This document shows positions 16,888 to 24,959 of a stretch of 53,772 nt of DNA, piece after piece. Position numbers and translations under genes: made by a program. A model generated the notes under the pieces. It did no database searches. It was not told the origin of the DNA and saw nothing but the letters and a program-made list of their open reading frames with translations. Origin of the DNA: Candidatus Babeliaceae bacterium. GTDB lineage: Bacteria; Babelota; Babeliae; Babelales; Babelaceae. Numbering within the stretch: position 1 is the first letter of the stretch; each line of letters begins with the position of its first letter. The DNA is taken from NCBI GenBank assembly GCA_007116155.1, contig SKJC01000001.1, positions 1 through 53,772 on the forward strand, written 5' to 3'.

Positions 16888-17015
16888 AAGTAACCCTTTA
16901 AAAAGTTTTAAATATCTATTATTAAGAATAATTACTATGGTCTACTTTTATCAAGTTTTTTTATTAAATTGTTCGGCGTTTTGCCGCAAGCGTCTAAAGG
17001 AGTTGTTGTTTAGTT

Positions 17016-19247
17016 TTACTGTTGGGCGATTTGCATGTTTTCTTTAGAGTGGTTAGGTGGAATTGTTTTACTGAGCTCTTTAGGTTTTTGCATATGTGCT
17101 TCAAGCCCCAATTCAACAATGATATCAATAAGTTCCATTGGTTTGATGCCCATCTCGGCAGCTTGATGAAATAAACATGTTGCGGGAGTAAGTGCAGGAA
17201 GAGTGTTGATTTCCAGTAGTACTACACGCTCTTCTTTTGTTGGACTCTGGTCTGCTTGTTGATAAAAGCAGTCCATGCGGACATAGCCGGCGCAGCCAAT
17301 GGTTTTATAGATATGTTCTACTGTTTTTTGGATACGTTTTATCGCTCGCTCAGGAAGCCGCGCAGGTGTTTGATTTTCTCCAGCGCCAGGTAAAAATTTT
17401 TCTTCAATAGATAAAATACCTTTTGTGGCGATAGATTCACTCGGTGGTAAGGCCATTGGTGTCTGATTACCAAGTACTCCGATAGTAATTTCAGTTCCAA
17501 CGACGAGCTCTTCTACGAGGGCGGCATCTTTGCCTTGGTCAAAAATTGCTTGCAGTGCGCAGGTAAATTCTTTTTGTGTTTCAGCTCTCTGCACCATAAC
17601 GCTACAGCCATCATCATATGGTTTGACAATAACTGGAAAAGGAAGCGGGCAAGATATCTGTAATTCTTTTTCAGTGGCATAAATTAATTTACTGGCCGGA
17701 ACAGCAAAACCTTGTGCTCGTAAAAAATCATTGGCCTTATACTTGTTCATGCAGAGTGCGCTTGCAAGGACTGATGAGCCGTTATAAGGTAGTCCCAACA
17801 TTTCAAGCGTTCCTTGTATACAGCCATTTTCCCCTTCTCCTCCATGTAGCCCGAGGAATATAAAATCAAATAGTTGCGGCAGCATATCCCATTCTAAAGG
17901 CTTGCTCTTTTTAGCTTGAATGTCTTCAAAGATTTCATCAGTTTTATTACGAACAAGTTGTCGTTGATCGATTGGATAGAGCTCGAGAGATTGAGAAACA
18001 AAGATTGGTGTTACTTGATATTTGTATGGTGAGAGTTTATAGCAGATATTCCGTCCTGATTCGAGTGATATTTCGCGTTCATTAGATGCACCTCCCAGGA
18101 GCACGGCAACGCGGAGACGTTGTTCGGGGATCGTTCGGGATGATTCCATGGTATCTTTCTCGTTGGCGAACATATGTAATTTATAGTTTGAAAGTTCAGT
18201 TTTAATGAGATGATTAATAAAGTCGGTATGGGATAAGTTATGTTCGGCAGCTTGTAAAAAGGCGTAGCTGGATGGACTCATGCCACAAAAACTATTTGGG
18301 TCTGTAATAACGATGGTCTCATCCGCTTGAACAAATCCGTCAATGCGTCCAATATTGGTAAAATTAAGTGCTTTCATGGTAGCAATTGCGGTTTCCTGAA
18401 TAGCCTTTTGGATTTTCTCTGAACAGCGCGCTGGTGTATGTTTATATGCTCGGCCAGGCATATATTTCTGTTCATAATCAAAAAAACTACGGCCTTTTTC
18501 GATTGCAACTTCTGTTGGGCTTAGAGCGACATAGCTTTCGGTTTCATAATTAGTAATAACGATGCAAGAAAATTCCATGCCTTCAATATATTCTTCTATG
18601 ATAACCGACTGCCTAACGCCTTGCGTTATAGAACGGGCGTTGATTGCGGCAGGAAGAAGATCTGTGATGGTTGTGGCTTTAGATACGCCGAGGCTGGAGC
18701 CTTCTTGTTGTGGTTTAACTATAACAGGCATGTGAATACCAGCTGTTTTTAAGCGGCGCTCAAGGAGATCTGGATTGTTTTGGTAGATTTCAATTTCATC
18801 GGGCGTTATCGAGATTCCTTTCGGCGTTTGTATTCCAGCTCCCGCGAGGATATGTTTTTGCATATGTTTATTCATGCCTAGAGCGCTTGCAAGTACCTTG
18901 CTGCCAAAATAGGGAATTTTTAATACTTCTAGAAAACCCTGTAGACATCCATCTTCACCGAATCTTCCGTGTAAAGCGATAAACATGAAATCGATACGTT
19001 GTTTGAGGCTGCTCCAGGAGATTTGTTCCGCTTCTCGTTCTATCCGGTGCTCGAAATCTGCTATTTTCCCGCGATGTAAAAACCGCCATGGAAGGAGGTA
19101 GAGGTTGCCATTTTGTGCTTGAAAGAGTGGAAAAAGTTCATATTCTTTAGTATCAAGATGATCACAAATAGTTCGGCCGGAGTTAAACGAGACTTCGCGC
19201 TCAATGGAACGGCCGCCCATAATAATGCCAACACGTAATCTATTCAT
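17016..19247 (-). CDS. ddl: Tandem D-alanine--D-alanine ligase (Ddl-Ddl fusion)
   Basis: Joins two D-amino acids for the peptidoglycan stem peptide. The 743 residues hold two complete ATP-grasp Ddl units, about 1-350 and 377-712; a single Ddl is normally 300-370. Unit 1 has MGGRSIEREVS, HGRFGEDG (93-100), a canonical ATP loop VKPQQEGSSLG, the omega-loop pair Lys261-Tyr262, and metal ligands Asp303, Asp316 (usually Glu) and Asn318. Unit 2 has LGGASNEREIS, HGGEGENG (468-475), an altered ATP loop VKPYDDGCSVM, Lys617-Phe618 in place of Lys-Tyr, and a canonical metal site Asp659, Glu679, Asn681. GAGGAG precedes the ATG. The units are diverged and keep different parts of the canonical site, so they may have specialised. 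The ligase family is certain; specificity is not. Confidence 0.93.
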   Translation of the reverse strand: MNRLRVGIIMGGRSIEREVSFNSGRTICDHLDTKEYELFPLFQAQNGNLYLLPWRFLHRGKIADFEHRIEREAEQISWSSLKQRIDFMFIALHGRFGEDGCLQGFLEVLKIPYFGSKVLASALGMNKHMQKHILAGAGIQTPKGISITPDEIEIYQNNPDLLERRLKTAGIHMPVIVKPQQEGSSLGVSKATTITDLLPAAINARSITQGVRQSVIIEEYIEGMEFSCIVITNYETESYVALSPTEVAIEKGRSFFDYEQKYMPGRAYKHTPARCSEKIQKAIQETAIATMKALNFTNIGRIDGFVQADETIVITDPNSFCGMSPSSYAFLQAAEHNLSHTDFINHLIKTELSNYKLHMFANEKDTMESSRTIPEQRLRVAVLLGGASNEREISLESGRNICYKLSPYKYQVTPIFVSQSLELYPIDQRQLVRNKTDEIFEDIQAKKSKPLEWDMLPQLFDFIFLGLHGGEGENGCIQGTLEMLGLPYNGSSVLASALCMNKYKANDFLRAQGFAVPASKLIYATEKELQISCPLPFPVIVKPYDDGCSVMVQRAETQKEFTCALQAIFDQGKDAALVEELVVGTEITIGVLGNQTPMALPPSESIATKGILSIEEKFLPGAGENQTPARLPERAIKRIQKTVEHIYKTIGCAGYVRMDCFYQQADQSPTKEERVVLLEINTLPALTPATCLFHQAAEMGIKPMELIDIIVELGLEAHMQKPKELSKTIPPNHSKENMQIAQQ

Positions 19248-19273
19248 ATGCTCCTCGTGTTTTGGCTGTTCTG

Positions 19274-19303
19274 TTGTATATAGTAATTGAAGATAAGTAT
19301 AAT
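19274..19303 (+). promoter_or_regulatory. Candidate promoter for orn
   Basis: TTGTAT (19274-19279), 18-bp spacer, perfect TATAAT (19298-19303). The region lies between the divergent ddl and orn genes. The promoter leaves a leader of about 40 nt before the ATG at 19349. Confidence 0.45.
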
Positions 19304-19348
19304 ATGTTTATACAGTATCATGGTTGTTTTTTTTCGCCAAAGGCTAGA

Positions 19349-19903
19349 ATGAATTCGTTGCCAGCTAAAACGCGCCACATACTCTGGTTAGATATGGAAA
19401 TGACGGGGTTGGATGTTGCAAGAGATAGAATCTTAGAAGTTGCGGTTGTTTTGACTGATATGAATCTTGAAAACATTACGCTAGGTCCGTCTTTAGTTAT
19501 TTATCAACCAGAAGATATTTTGCAGGCTATGGGCTCTTGGTGTAAAAAACATCATTCTGAATCGGGATTACTTGATCGGGTAAGGGAATCAACAGTTTCT
19601 ATTGCGGCTGCGGAAGGAATGATTCTTTCATTTCTCAAGGAATATGGTGTCGATATGCCCTTTTTGGGCGGCAATACTGTGTATCAAGACCGTTTATTTC
19701 TTAGTCAGTACATGCGATCACTTGTTGAATGTTTACATTATCGGCAAATTGATGTCTCTTCAGTAAAAGAGCTTGTTTTGGCATGGTATTCGGACAATAA
19801 ACATGCAACGTTTTCCAAAAAAAAGGGGCATCGTGCACAAGATGATATTATTGAGTCGATTGAAGAGTTAAAACATTATCGGCGTTATTTTTTTACGCAA
19901 TAA
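19349..19903 (+). CDS. orn: Oligoribonuclease (DEDDh 3'-5' exonuclease)
   Basis: Degrades very short RNAs (2-5 nt, including pGpG) to mononucleotides, the last step of RNA decay. DEDDh residues are visible: WLDMEMTGLD (Asp and Glu of ExoI), GNTVYQDRLFL (Asp of ExoII), and GHRAQDDIIESIEEL (His and Asp of ExoIII). ASGLLDRV-like SGLLDRVRES and YRQIDVSSVKEL are also typical of Orn. The frame is open to a TTG at 19262, but family alignment and an AAAGG ribosome-binding site favour the ATG at 19349, giving 184 residues, the normal length. It diverges from ddl. Two hairpins lie directly downstream. Confidence 0.95.
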   Translation: MNSLPAKTRHILWLDMEMTGLDVARDRILEVAVVLTDMNLENITLGPSLVIYQPEDILQAMGSWCKKHHSESGLLDRVRESTVSIAAAEGMILSFLKEYGVDMPFLGGNTVYQDRLFLSQYMRSLVECLHYRQIDVSSVKELVLAWYSDNKHATFSKKKGHRAQDDIIESIEELKHYRRYFFTQ

Positions 19904-19936
19904 AAAACCCTTCAACCTTGGGGAAAGCTGAAGGGG
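19902..19936 (-). terminator. Rho-independent terminator for the solute-binding protein gene
   Basis: On the minus strand CCCTTCA (19935-19929) pairs with TGAAGGG (19914-19908), followed by TTTTTTA. It overlaps the end of convergent orn. Confidence 0.7.
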
Positions 19937-19945
19937 TAGGGGGGA

Positions 19946-19970
19946 AAGCGATATGATCATCATATCGCTT
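19946..19970. repeat. Perfect 10-bp hairpin between convergent genes
   Basis: AAGCGATATG (19946-19955) and CATATCGCTT (19961-19970) pair exactly around the 5-nt loop ATCAT. The plus-strand tail is TGTGTCTTGTAT. It may end orn on the plus strand, in tandem with the neighbouring minus-strand terminator. Confidence 0.6.
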
Positions 19971-20053
19971 GTGTCTTGTATATATTAAATTTGCGTACCG
20001 ACTCTAACACTCTTGTTTTTTGGTGTCAAGACGAGGGTGTTTTTCCTGTTGAT

Positions 20054-20818
20054 TTATTGAACATGCCATTTTGCGCGTAACTGATCCAGGCTTCCATCGC
20101 GCATAAATTGATCTAGTATGCTTTGTATCCGAGCAGCTAAATCTGGATAGAGAGGTGAGAGGGCAAGGGCAATGTTTTCGTCGGTATCTTGAATAGTTAT
20201 AGCTCTGAAGTTTTCAGCTCCATACTGATCAAAAATAGGGGTAACGGTGTTTAAGTTGGTTACAAATGCGTCTACTTCTTCATTGTGTAGTTGTTGTATG
20301 GAGTCTTCGATGGTTTCTGTTCTATATATTGATATGTTAGGAAGTTGCGAGATATACATATCAGCCGTATATCCTTGATTTACGGTAACTCGTTTGTTTG
20401 ATATGTCTTTTATCTTTTTAATAGGGCTTTGCTGTGGGACGATAATAACAAGCGGGTCTTGCGTGACATAAGGAGTGGTAAATGTTGCTTGATGCCGTCG
20501 GCTTGGATCAGCAGAAATGCCTGCTGCTACCAGATGAAGTTTACCTTCTTGTAGGTTGGAAAATAGAAGAGGAAAGGGAGTGTCTTTGATTTGATAAGGA
20601 AGTTCTAATTTTTTTGCTATCATTTTAGCAAGTTCAATATCCAAACCAATAATGTTGCCATCTTTTTTGAAGCTGAAGGGTGGATAGTCCGCACTTGTGC
20701 CTATCATAAGAAGATTTGGTAGAGCTGGCTGTTTGGCTCGTTGTATGCGTCGAATTACAAATACTGCAGAGGTTACAAGTACGAGAAGAATTACTACACT
20801 CCATTGGCTTTTTTGCAT
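20054..20818 (-). CDS. Amino-acid ABC transporter substrate-binding protein (SBP family 3)
   Basis: Binds an amino acid or similar polar solute outside the inner membrane. The body begins with LLMIGTSADYPPFSFKKDG and continues GLDIELAKMIAKKLELPYQI, the family-3 opening. Further typical elements are LVAAGISADPSRRHQATFT, NKRVTVNQGYTADMY, VDAFVTNLNT, and the C-terminal LDQFMRDGSLDQLRAKW. Residues 5-23 are one hydrophobic segment followed by RRIQR; there is no lipobox, so it may stay as a membrane anchor. Length 254 is usual. No permease or ATPase gene is adjacent, so the partner transporter lies elsewhere or the protein works alone. GGAG precedes the ATG and a good promoter lies upstream. Confidence 0.88.
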   Translation of the reverse strand: MQKSQWSVVILLVLVTSAVFVIRRIQRAKQPALPNLLMIGTSADYPPFSFKKDGNIIGLDIELAKMIAKKLELPYQIKDTPFPLLFSNLQEGKLHLVAAGISADPSRRHQATFTTPYVTQDPLVIIVPQQSPIKKIKDISNKRVTVNQGYTADMYISQLPNISIYRTETIEDSIQQLHNEEVDAFVTNLNTVTPIFDQYGAENFRAITIQDTDENIALALSPLYPDLAARIQSILDQFMRDGSLDQLRAKWHVQ

Positions 20819-20858
20819 GGTGGCTCCGTGATAATTAAGAAGAGAATGATTATTCGGA

Positions 20859-20886
20859 AGTATAGCACGTTGGTGCGGCTCGACAA
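20859..20886 (-). promoter_or_regulatory. Promoter for the solute-binding protein gene
   Basis: On the minus strand: -35 TTGTCG (20881-20886), 16-bp spacer, -10 TATACT (20859-20864), 40 bp before the ATG. It lies in the 96-bp gap after priA. Confidence 0.6.
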
Positions 20887-20914
20887 TGTTCTTTTTATAG
20901 TTCCTTTTAAATGG

Positions 20915-22885
20915 CTATACGGGCTGTATTGTCCAAGTAACAGAGCTTTGTATCGTGTTTTCTTGTAGCGCATAGAGCGCATTTGAAAGTTTTGTGTAGG
21001 AGTTAGTTTTAAGAAGAAGCGTTCTAAAGTGAATATTTTGCTTTTTGTGCACTATGGGTTTTGCGGGCCCAAGAATCGTAAACGACTCATTTTGTTGCTG
21101 GAGTATTCTTTTAACGCGAGAGACATCTTTTTCAACGGTTAATTCATCGGTATGTTGCACTTCGATTTCAGCTACTTTTGCAAATGGCGGATAATTGAGC
21201 ATTTTTCGAAATGATAATTCATAGGTAACAAAGTCGAGGTATTGTTCTTCATGAAGATAAGAAAAAATAGGATGTTTGGCGCAATATTGGATGAGAACCA
21301 GGCTTTTGCTTTTTGCGCGACCGGCGCGGCCTGCTACCTGTAATAATTGCTGTAGTGCTTTTTCACATGCGTTATATTGCGGTTGTGCAAGGGCTGTATC
21401 TGCCCAAATTACACCAACAAGGGTGACGCTAGGAAAATGATATCCCTTGGTGATTGTTTGTGTTCCTACAAGAATATCAACGGCGCCCTCGGCTATGGAT
21501 TGGGCTGTTTTTCCCCAGGCTTGTTTGTTTTTTGTTGTATCCAAGTCCGCACGTTCGATACGTGCAAGCGGGAAGAGTTTTTGCAAAATCTGTACGAGTT
21601 GCTGCGTGCCAATTCCTTTTTTTGCTAAATTATGTTTTTGACAAACCCCACAGGTTGTTGGTTCTGGTTTTTTATATCCGCAATAGTGGCACGCAAGACC
21701 GGTAGTTTGGTGAAGGGTTAAGCTGACTGAGCAGTAGGGGCATTGAAAAATATGCCCACAATCACGACATTGAATAAAAAAACTGAATCCTCGTCGGTTT
21801 AAAAATATGAGACTCTGTTCTTTTGCATCAAGCCGTTTTTGAATTTCTTCTTGCAATCGAGAACTGACCCAAAAGAACGGCCGTTTTTTCTCTTCTAGTA
21901 AGCAGACCTGTTCAATGATTGGCGGAGCTCCGGAAAATCGTATCGGTAGGTTAATAATCTTCCATGATCGTTCTTGTGCCGTTTGTAGCGTTTGTATGGA
22001 CGGTGTTGCTGAACCAAAAATGATTGGGACTAGGCCTGTTTGTGCTTTTAGATGGGCAATTTCTCGTGTGTGCAGTCGTGGGTGGCGTTGCTCTTGATAT
22101 CCAGAGTCGTGTTCTTCATCAACGATAATAAGTCCAAGATTTGGGGTTGGAAGTAGTGTCGGGAGATGGATGCCAATGATGATTCCTGCTTGGTGGCTGG
22201 ATAAAAAATTCCATGCATCTGTTCGATCTTTTGATTTTATAGCGGCGTGTATTTGATAGATCGGAATTTTTTTTCCCGCATTAGTAAAATAGGTAGTAAA
22301 TACTTGGGCCATATGTATGGCTAATCCGATTTCAGGAACTAAGAACAAGACCTGTTTTTGTTGTGTTAGTACGTATTCTATTGCTTGTAGATATACAATA
22401 GTCTTGCCCGAGCCCGTTATGCCGTGTAAGAGCATAGGGGTATATGTTTTTTTTATTAACTCGTTTTTTATTTTTTCACATGCAATCTGTTGTTCTATTG
22501 AAAGTGAGGGAGAAATGGAGCTTGCAGGAAGGTCTAAGGTTTGGGTTGGATTTACTATAGTTGCCTGATTTTTTGTAAGTAATCCTTGTATTTTGCGTAC
22601 AAGTATTCTTGGTGTAATGGCATACAGCTGAGCAGCGCGTTGTAGAAATGTATAGTACTGTTGGTCTTGTACGCTAGCAGCAAGTCCAATAATAGAGCGG
22701 ATAGTAAATCGACCTTCTTTGTTATTGCTTGTTGTTTGCAGGTCGACTATGAGCCCTATTTCAATTCGTTTTTGAAGCGGTACGGTAACTATTGATCCAA
22801 TAGCTAGATGAGCAGCAATTGTTTCTGGTACTGAATAAGTTAATATTTTTTGATAACCCTTAATTAGTTGAACGAGTGCGTACAT
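20915..22885 (-). CDS. priA: Primosomal replication helicase PriA
   Basis: Restarts stalled replication forks by binding forked DNA and unwinding the lagging arm. An N-terminal 3'BD region is followed by Walker A GITGSGKT (155-162), the DEEH box in LIIVDEEHDSGYQ, and the Zn-binding cluster (CRDCGHIFQCPYC, CHYCG, CGVC), eight cysteines in all. Helicase motifs continue (VDILVGTQTITKGYHFPSVT, QVAGRAGRA). At 656 residues it is shorter than E. coli PriA (about 730). Two usually conserved patches are altered: GTRSALF reads GIHLPTLL and PRYxARD reads PRLHTRE. The start lies 3 bp after the mnmH stop, with no clear ribosome-binding site, which suggests coupling. Confidence 0.95.
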   Translation of the reverse strand: MYALVQLIKGYQKILTYSVPETIAAHLAIGSIVTVPLQKRIEIGLIVDLQTTSNNKEGRFTIRSIIGLAASVQDQQYYTFLQRAAQLYAITPRILVRKIQGLLTKNQATIVNPTQTLDLPASSISPSLSIEQQIACEKIKNELIKKTYTPMLLHGITGSGKTIVYLQAIEYVLTQQKQVLFLVPEIGLAIHMAQVFTTYFTNAGKKIPIYQIHAAIKSKDRTDAWNFLSSHQAGIIIGIHLPTLLPTPNLGLIIVDEEHDSGYQEQRHPRLHTREIAHLKAQTGLVPIIFGSATPSIQTLQTAQERSWKIINLPIRFSGAPPIIEQVCLLEEKKRPFFWVSSRLQEEIQKRLDAKEQSLIFLNRRGFSFFIQCRDCGHIFQCPYCSVSLTLHQTTGLACHYCGYKKPEPTTCGVCQKHNLAKKGIGTQQLVQILQKLFPLARIERADLDTTKNKQAWGKTAQSIAEGAVDILVGTQTITKGYHFPSVTLVGVIWADTALAQPQYNACEKALQQLLQVAGRAGRAKSKSLVLIQYCAKHPIFSYLHEEQYLDFVTYELSFRKMLNYPPFAKVAEIEVQHTDELTVEKDVSRVKRILQQQNESFTILGPAKPIVHKKQNIHFRTLLLKTNSYTKLSNALYALQENTIQSSVTWTIQPV

Positions 22886-22888
22886 ATA

Positions 22889-23929
22889 TTATATCGGGTT
22901 CTTATATTGCTCTGCTGTGTCAATAAGTTTTCGAATTCGTTTTTCAGAAGATGTATTTTGCAGATCTAGATCGATAAATTGATTAGTTTTATTCCGTTGT
23001 TTGGAAAAGGTATAGGTGCGATCATAATGCTCAAGTAGTGCTTGGACCGCAGCTTCGATATTTTGTTGTTCGATAAGTGCGCAGATATCAGTGGTTGCTT
23101 TTCCGCCCAGTTGTTGTTCAAGCTTTTTTGTACATGCAATGAGGGCTTGTCTGGTGTGCGATCCATATTCGTTAATAATACGGGTAACGCGTTCTTGTAA
23201 TGGTATGGTTATGTATAGTACTGGTGCTGTGGAGGTGAGCGTCGATAGTTCTGGTGGAATCTGGATGTCGCCCAGGCGTGAGCCCTCATGTTCCAGCCAG
23301 ATTACTTTTTTGGGATCCATGTAGTATAGCTGGTGAAATAAGGTGACTGAAAACTGCTCCTGACTTGGTTGTTCTCTATTCCCAAGTCCACCATAGGTTG
23401 ATCCTTTGTGTCGTGCGATTCCTTCTAGGTTTATAACTTGTTCACTGTTATTCTGCAATTCTTTTAAAAGATCAGTTTTGCCGCTTCCTGTTTTTCCTCC
23501 AAGGAGAATAAAAGCGTTTTTTTTCTCGGCAACGGCTTCTCGAAGCATCTTTTTAAGTGCTTTATATCCGCCAATAATTTGAAATGTTTTGTATCCTGCT
23601 ATGGCAAATAGCATGGCAAGTGATTGGCTACGCATGCCTCCACGCCAGCAGTAGACCGCGACATTTTTTTGAGCAGTTGCTTCTTTGAGTTTATCTATAA
23701 ATTGTTGTAAATGGGGGCTAACAATAGTTATTCCTGCTTCAATAGCCGCAGATTTGCCTTGATGCTTGTAGAGTGTTCCTATTAGCGCGCGTTCTTCATT
23801 AGAAAAGAGAGGAATTGAAATTGCGCCAGGATGATGTGCATGTTCATGTTCTGCAGGTGATCGTACATCTATAAGGGGTATGTTTTTATAGGTTCGTAAA
23901 TATTCTTCTGCGCTAATGCGTTGGATCAT
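22889..23929 (-). CDS. mnmH: tRNA 2-selenouridine/geranyl-2-thiouridine synthase MnmH (SelU)
   Basis: Converts 2-thiouridine at tRNA wobble position 34 to 2-selenouridine by way of an S-geranyl intermediate. The N-terminal rhodanese domain (LIDVRSPAEHEHAHHPGAI) carries Cys94 in CWRGGMRSQS, the catalytic cysteine context of this family. A P-loop GKTGSGKT (145-152) begins the second domain, followed by family features GLGNREQPSQEQF and VIWLEHEGSRLGDI. Length 346 is normal. A selenium donor enzyme (SelD) is not in this window. With mnmE, this makes two U34-modifying genes in the window. It is followed 3 bp later by priA. Confidence 0.92.
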   Translation of the reverse strand: MIQRISAEEYLRTYKNIPLIDVRSPAEHEHAHHPGAISIPLFSNEERALIGTLYKHQGKSAAIEAGITIVSPHLQQFIDKLKEATAQKNVAVYCWRGGMRSQSLAMLFAIAGYKTFQIIGGYKALKKMLREAVAEKKNAFILLGGKTGSGKTDLLKELQNNSEQVINLEGIARHKGSTYGGLGNREQPSQEQFSVTLFHQLYYMDPKKVIWLEHEGSRLGDIQIPPELSTLTSTAPVLYITIPLQERVTRIINEYGSHTRQALIACTKKLEQQLGGKATTDICALIEQQNIEAAVQALLEHYDRTYTFSKQRNKTNQFIDLDLQNTSSEKRIRKLIDTAEQYKNPI

Positions 23930-23966
23930 GAAGTTTCTTGCATGGTAAGAACTAATCTTTTTGTGT

Positions 23967-23975
23967 AGTATACCA
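23967..23975 (-). promoter_or_regulatory. Candidate extended -10 promoter for mnmH-priA
   Basis: On the minus strand TGG-TATACT forms an extended -10 element (TATACT at 23967-23972). No good -35 is seen. It lies about 38 bp before the ATG. Confidence 0.4.
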
Positions 23976-24060
23976 AAACTTATTGATTTTAAAGTCGGGT
24001 GTCTTTAGGGCATTACTCTAAGTTTTATTATTTCATTTGGACTTATGTTGCATATATTTT

Positions 24061-24861
24061 TTATAGGTTCGCATAAAGCCTTTTTTCTTCATTTTTTGAA
24101 AACGCAGGTTTTATGCGTTGCAGCAGAGCAGCTTTTTCTCTGGGGAGAAAGACTGCCCCCTTTCCTCGCTGTAGCTCGTTAAAACAGTACAAAAGAAAAT
24201 CTCGCTCTTCTTGAGTCTTTAAGCGGGGCATGGTTCGTAAAGTTAAATATTTAGGTTTTTTTGAATCACGGTTAATAATAATGGCTCTTTGGGTTGTTTG
24301 AACTGTGTTGATCGCAGTACCAAGGTGTATCGTTCCAATTAATTTTTCTTGGTGTGGTTTGGAGAAAATATCTTTAATAGAAACCATGAATCCCAGACCG
24401 CATCGATATAAAATAAATAAGTGTTTTTTTGTTTGGTTTGCTAAGAAGAGTCCTTTGACTGCATCGGGGAGGTAGCGTTTTATGGTTATTGTCTCCTGAT
24501 GGTTGCGTTGAGATATCTGTACGTTGCCATCACGCATGCCAAAGATTCGAATATCCTTAAATGATGCTTCTGTTGCGCTTAGTTGGGTTTTTTGTTTTTT
24601 TTGATTTCTAAGAAAAATACTACTTGTGTGGCATTGTTTGGGGTGGGGCATGGTATGTATTTTTTTATGTATAAAAAAATAGTCCATAGCTTGATCTTTA
24701 TTTTGGTAGATTGTGTTTTTGGGTATACCTTTTTCTATTTCTTGAAGCAAATCTTTCGGTAAACAGCTCTCGTAGCTTTTTTTGCTCATGGCATTGATGT
24801 TGTGCATTGTTGCGGCAAAAAAAAATAAAAGCGTGATTCGTTTGTTTATTATAGTCTTCAC
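24061..24861 (-). CDS. Small secreted protein, function unknown
   Basis: 266 residues starting with GTG. The leader has a basic start (MKTIINKR), a hydrophobic core ITLLFFFAATM, and a likely cleavage near NINA. The mature part is basic and seems mostly beta: short strands such as IRIFGMRDGNVQIS, LFILYRCGLGFMVSI and LIGTIHLGTAINTV suggest a few propeller-like blades. The last 40 residues are helical (GKGAVFLPREKAALLQRI). I recognise no family. It might be a short relative of the two 600-residue secreted proteins at 4414-6258 and 35926-37674, but similarity by eye is only general. It sits alone between mnmH and herA on the same strand. Confidence 0.6.
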   Translation of the reverse strand: MKTIINKRITLLFFFAATMHNINAMSKKSYESCLPKDLLQEIEKGIPKNTIYQNKDQAMDYFFIHKKIHTMPHPKQCHTSSIFLRNQKKQKTQLSATEASFKDIRIFGMRDGNVQISQRNHQETITIKRYLPDAVKGLFLANQTKKHLFILYRCGLGFMVSIKDIFSKPHQEKLIGTIHLGTAINTVQTTQRAIIINRDSKKPKYLTLRTMPRLKTQEERDFLLYCFNELQRGKGAVFLPREKAALLQRIKPAFSKNEEKRLYANL

Positions 24862-24959
24862 AGGAACCTTTTTTTAAAATCTTCATGTTTATATTGTAGC
24901 TATAATACAGGAGTTTTTGTTTTTTGGGGATGTTTTTTATGAGGCTTCTGGAAAAAATG

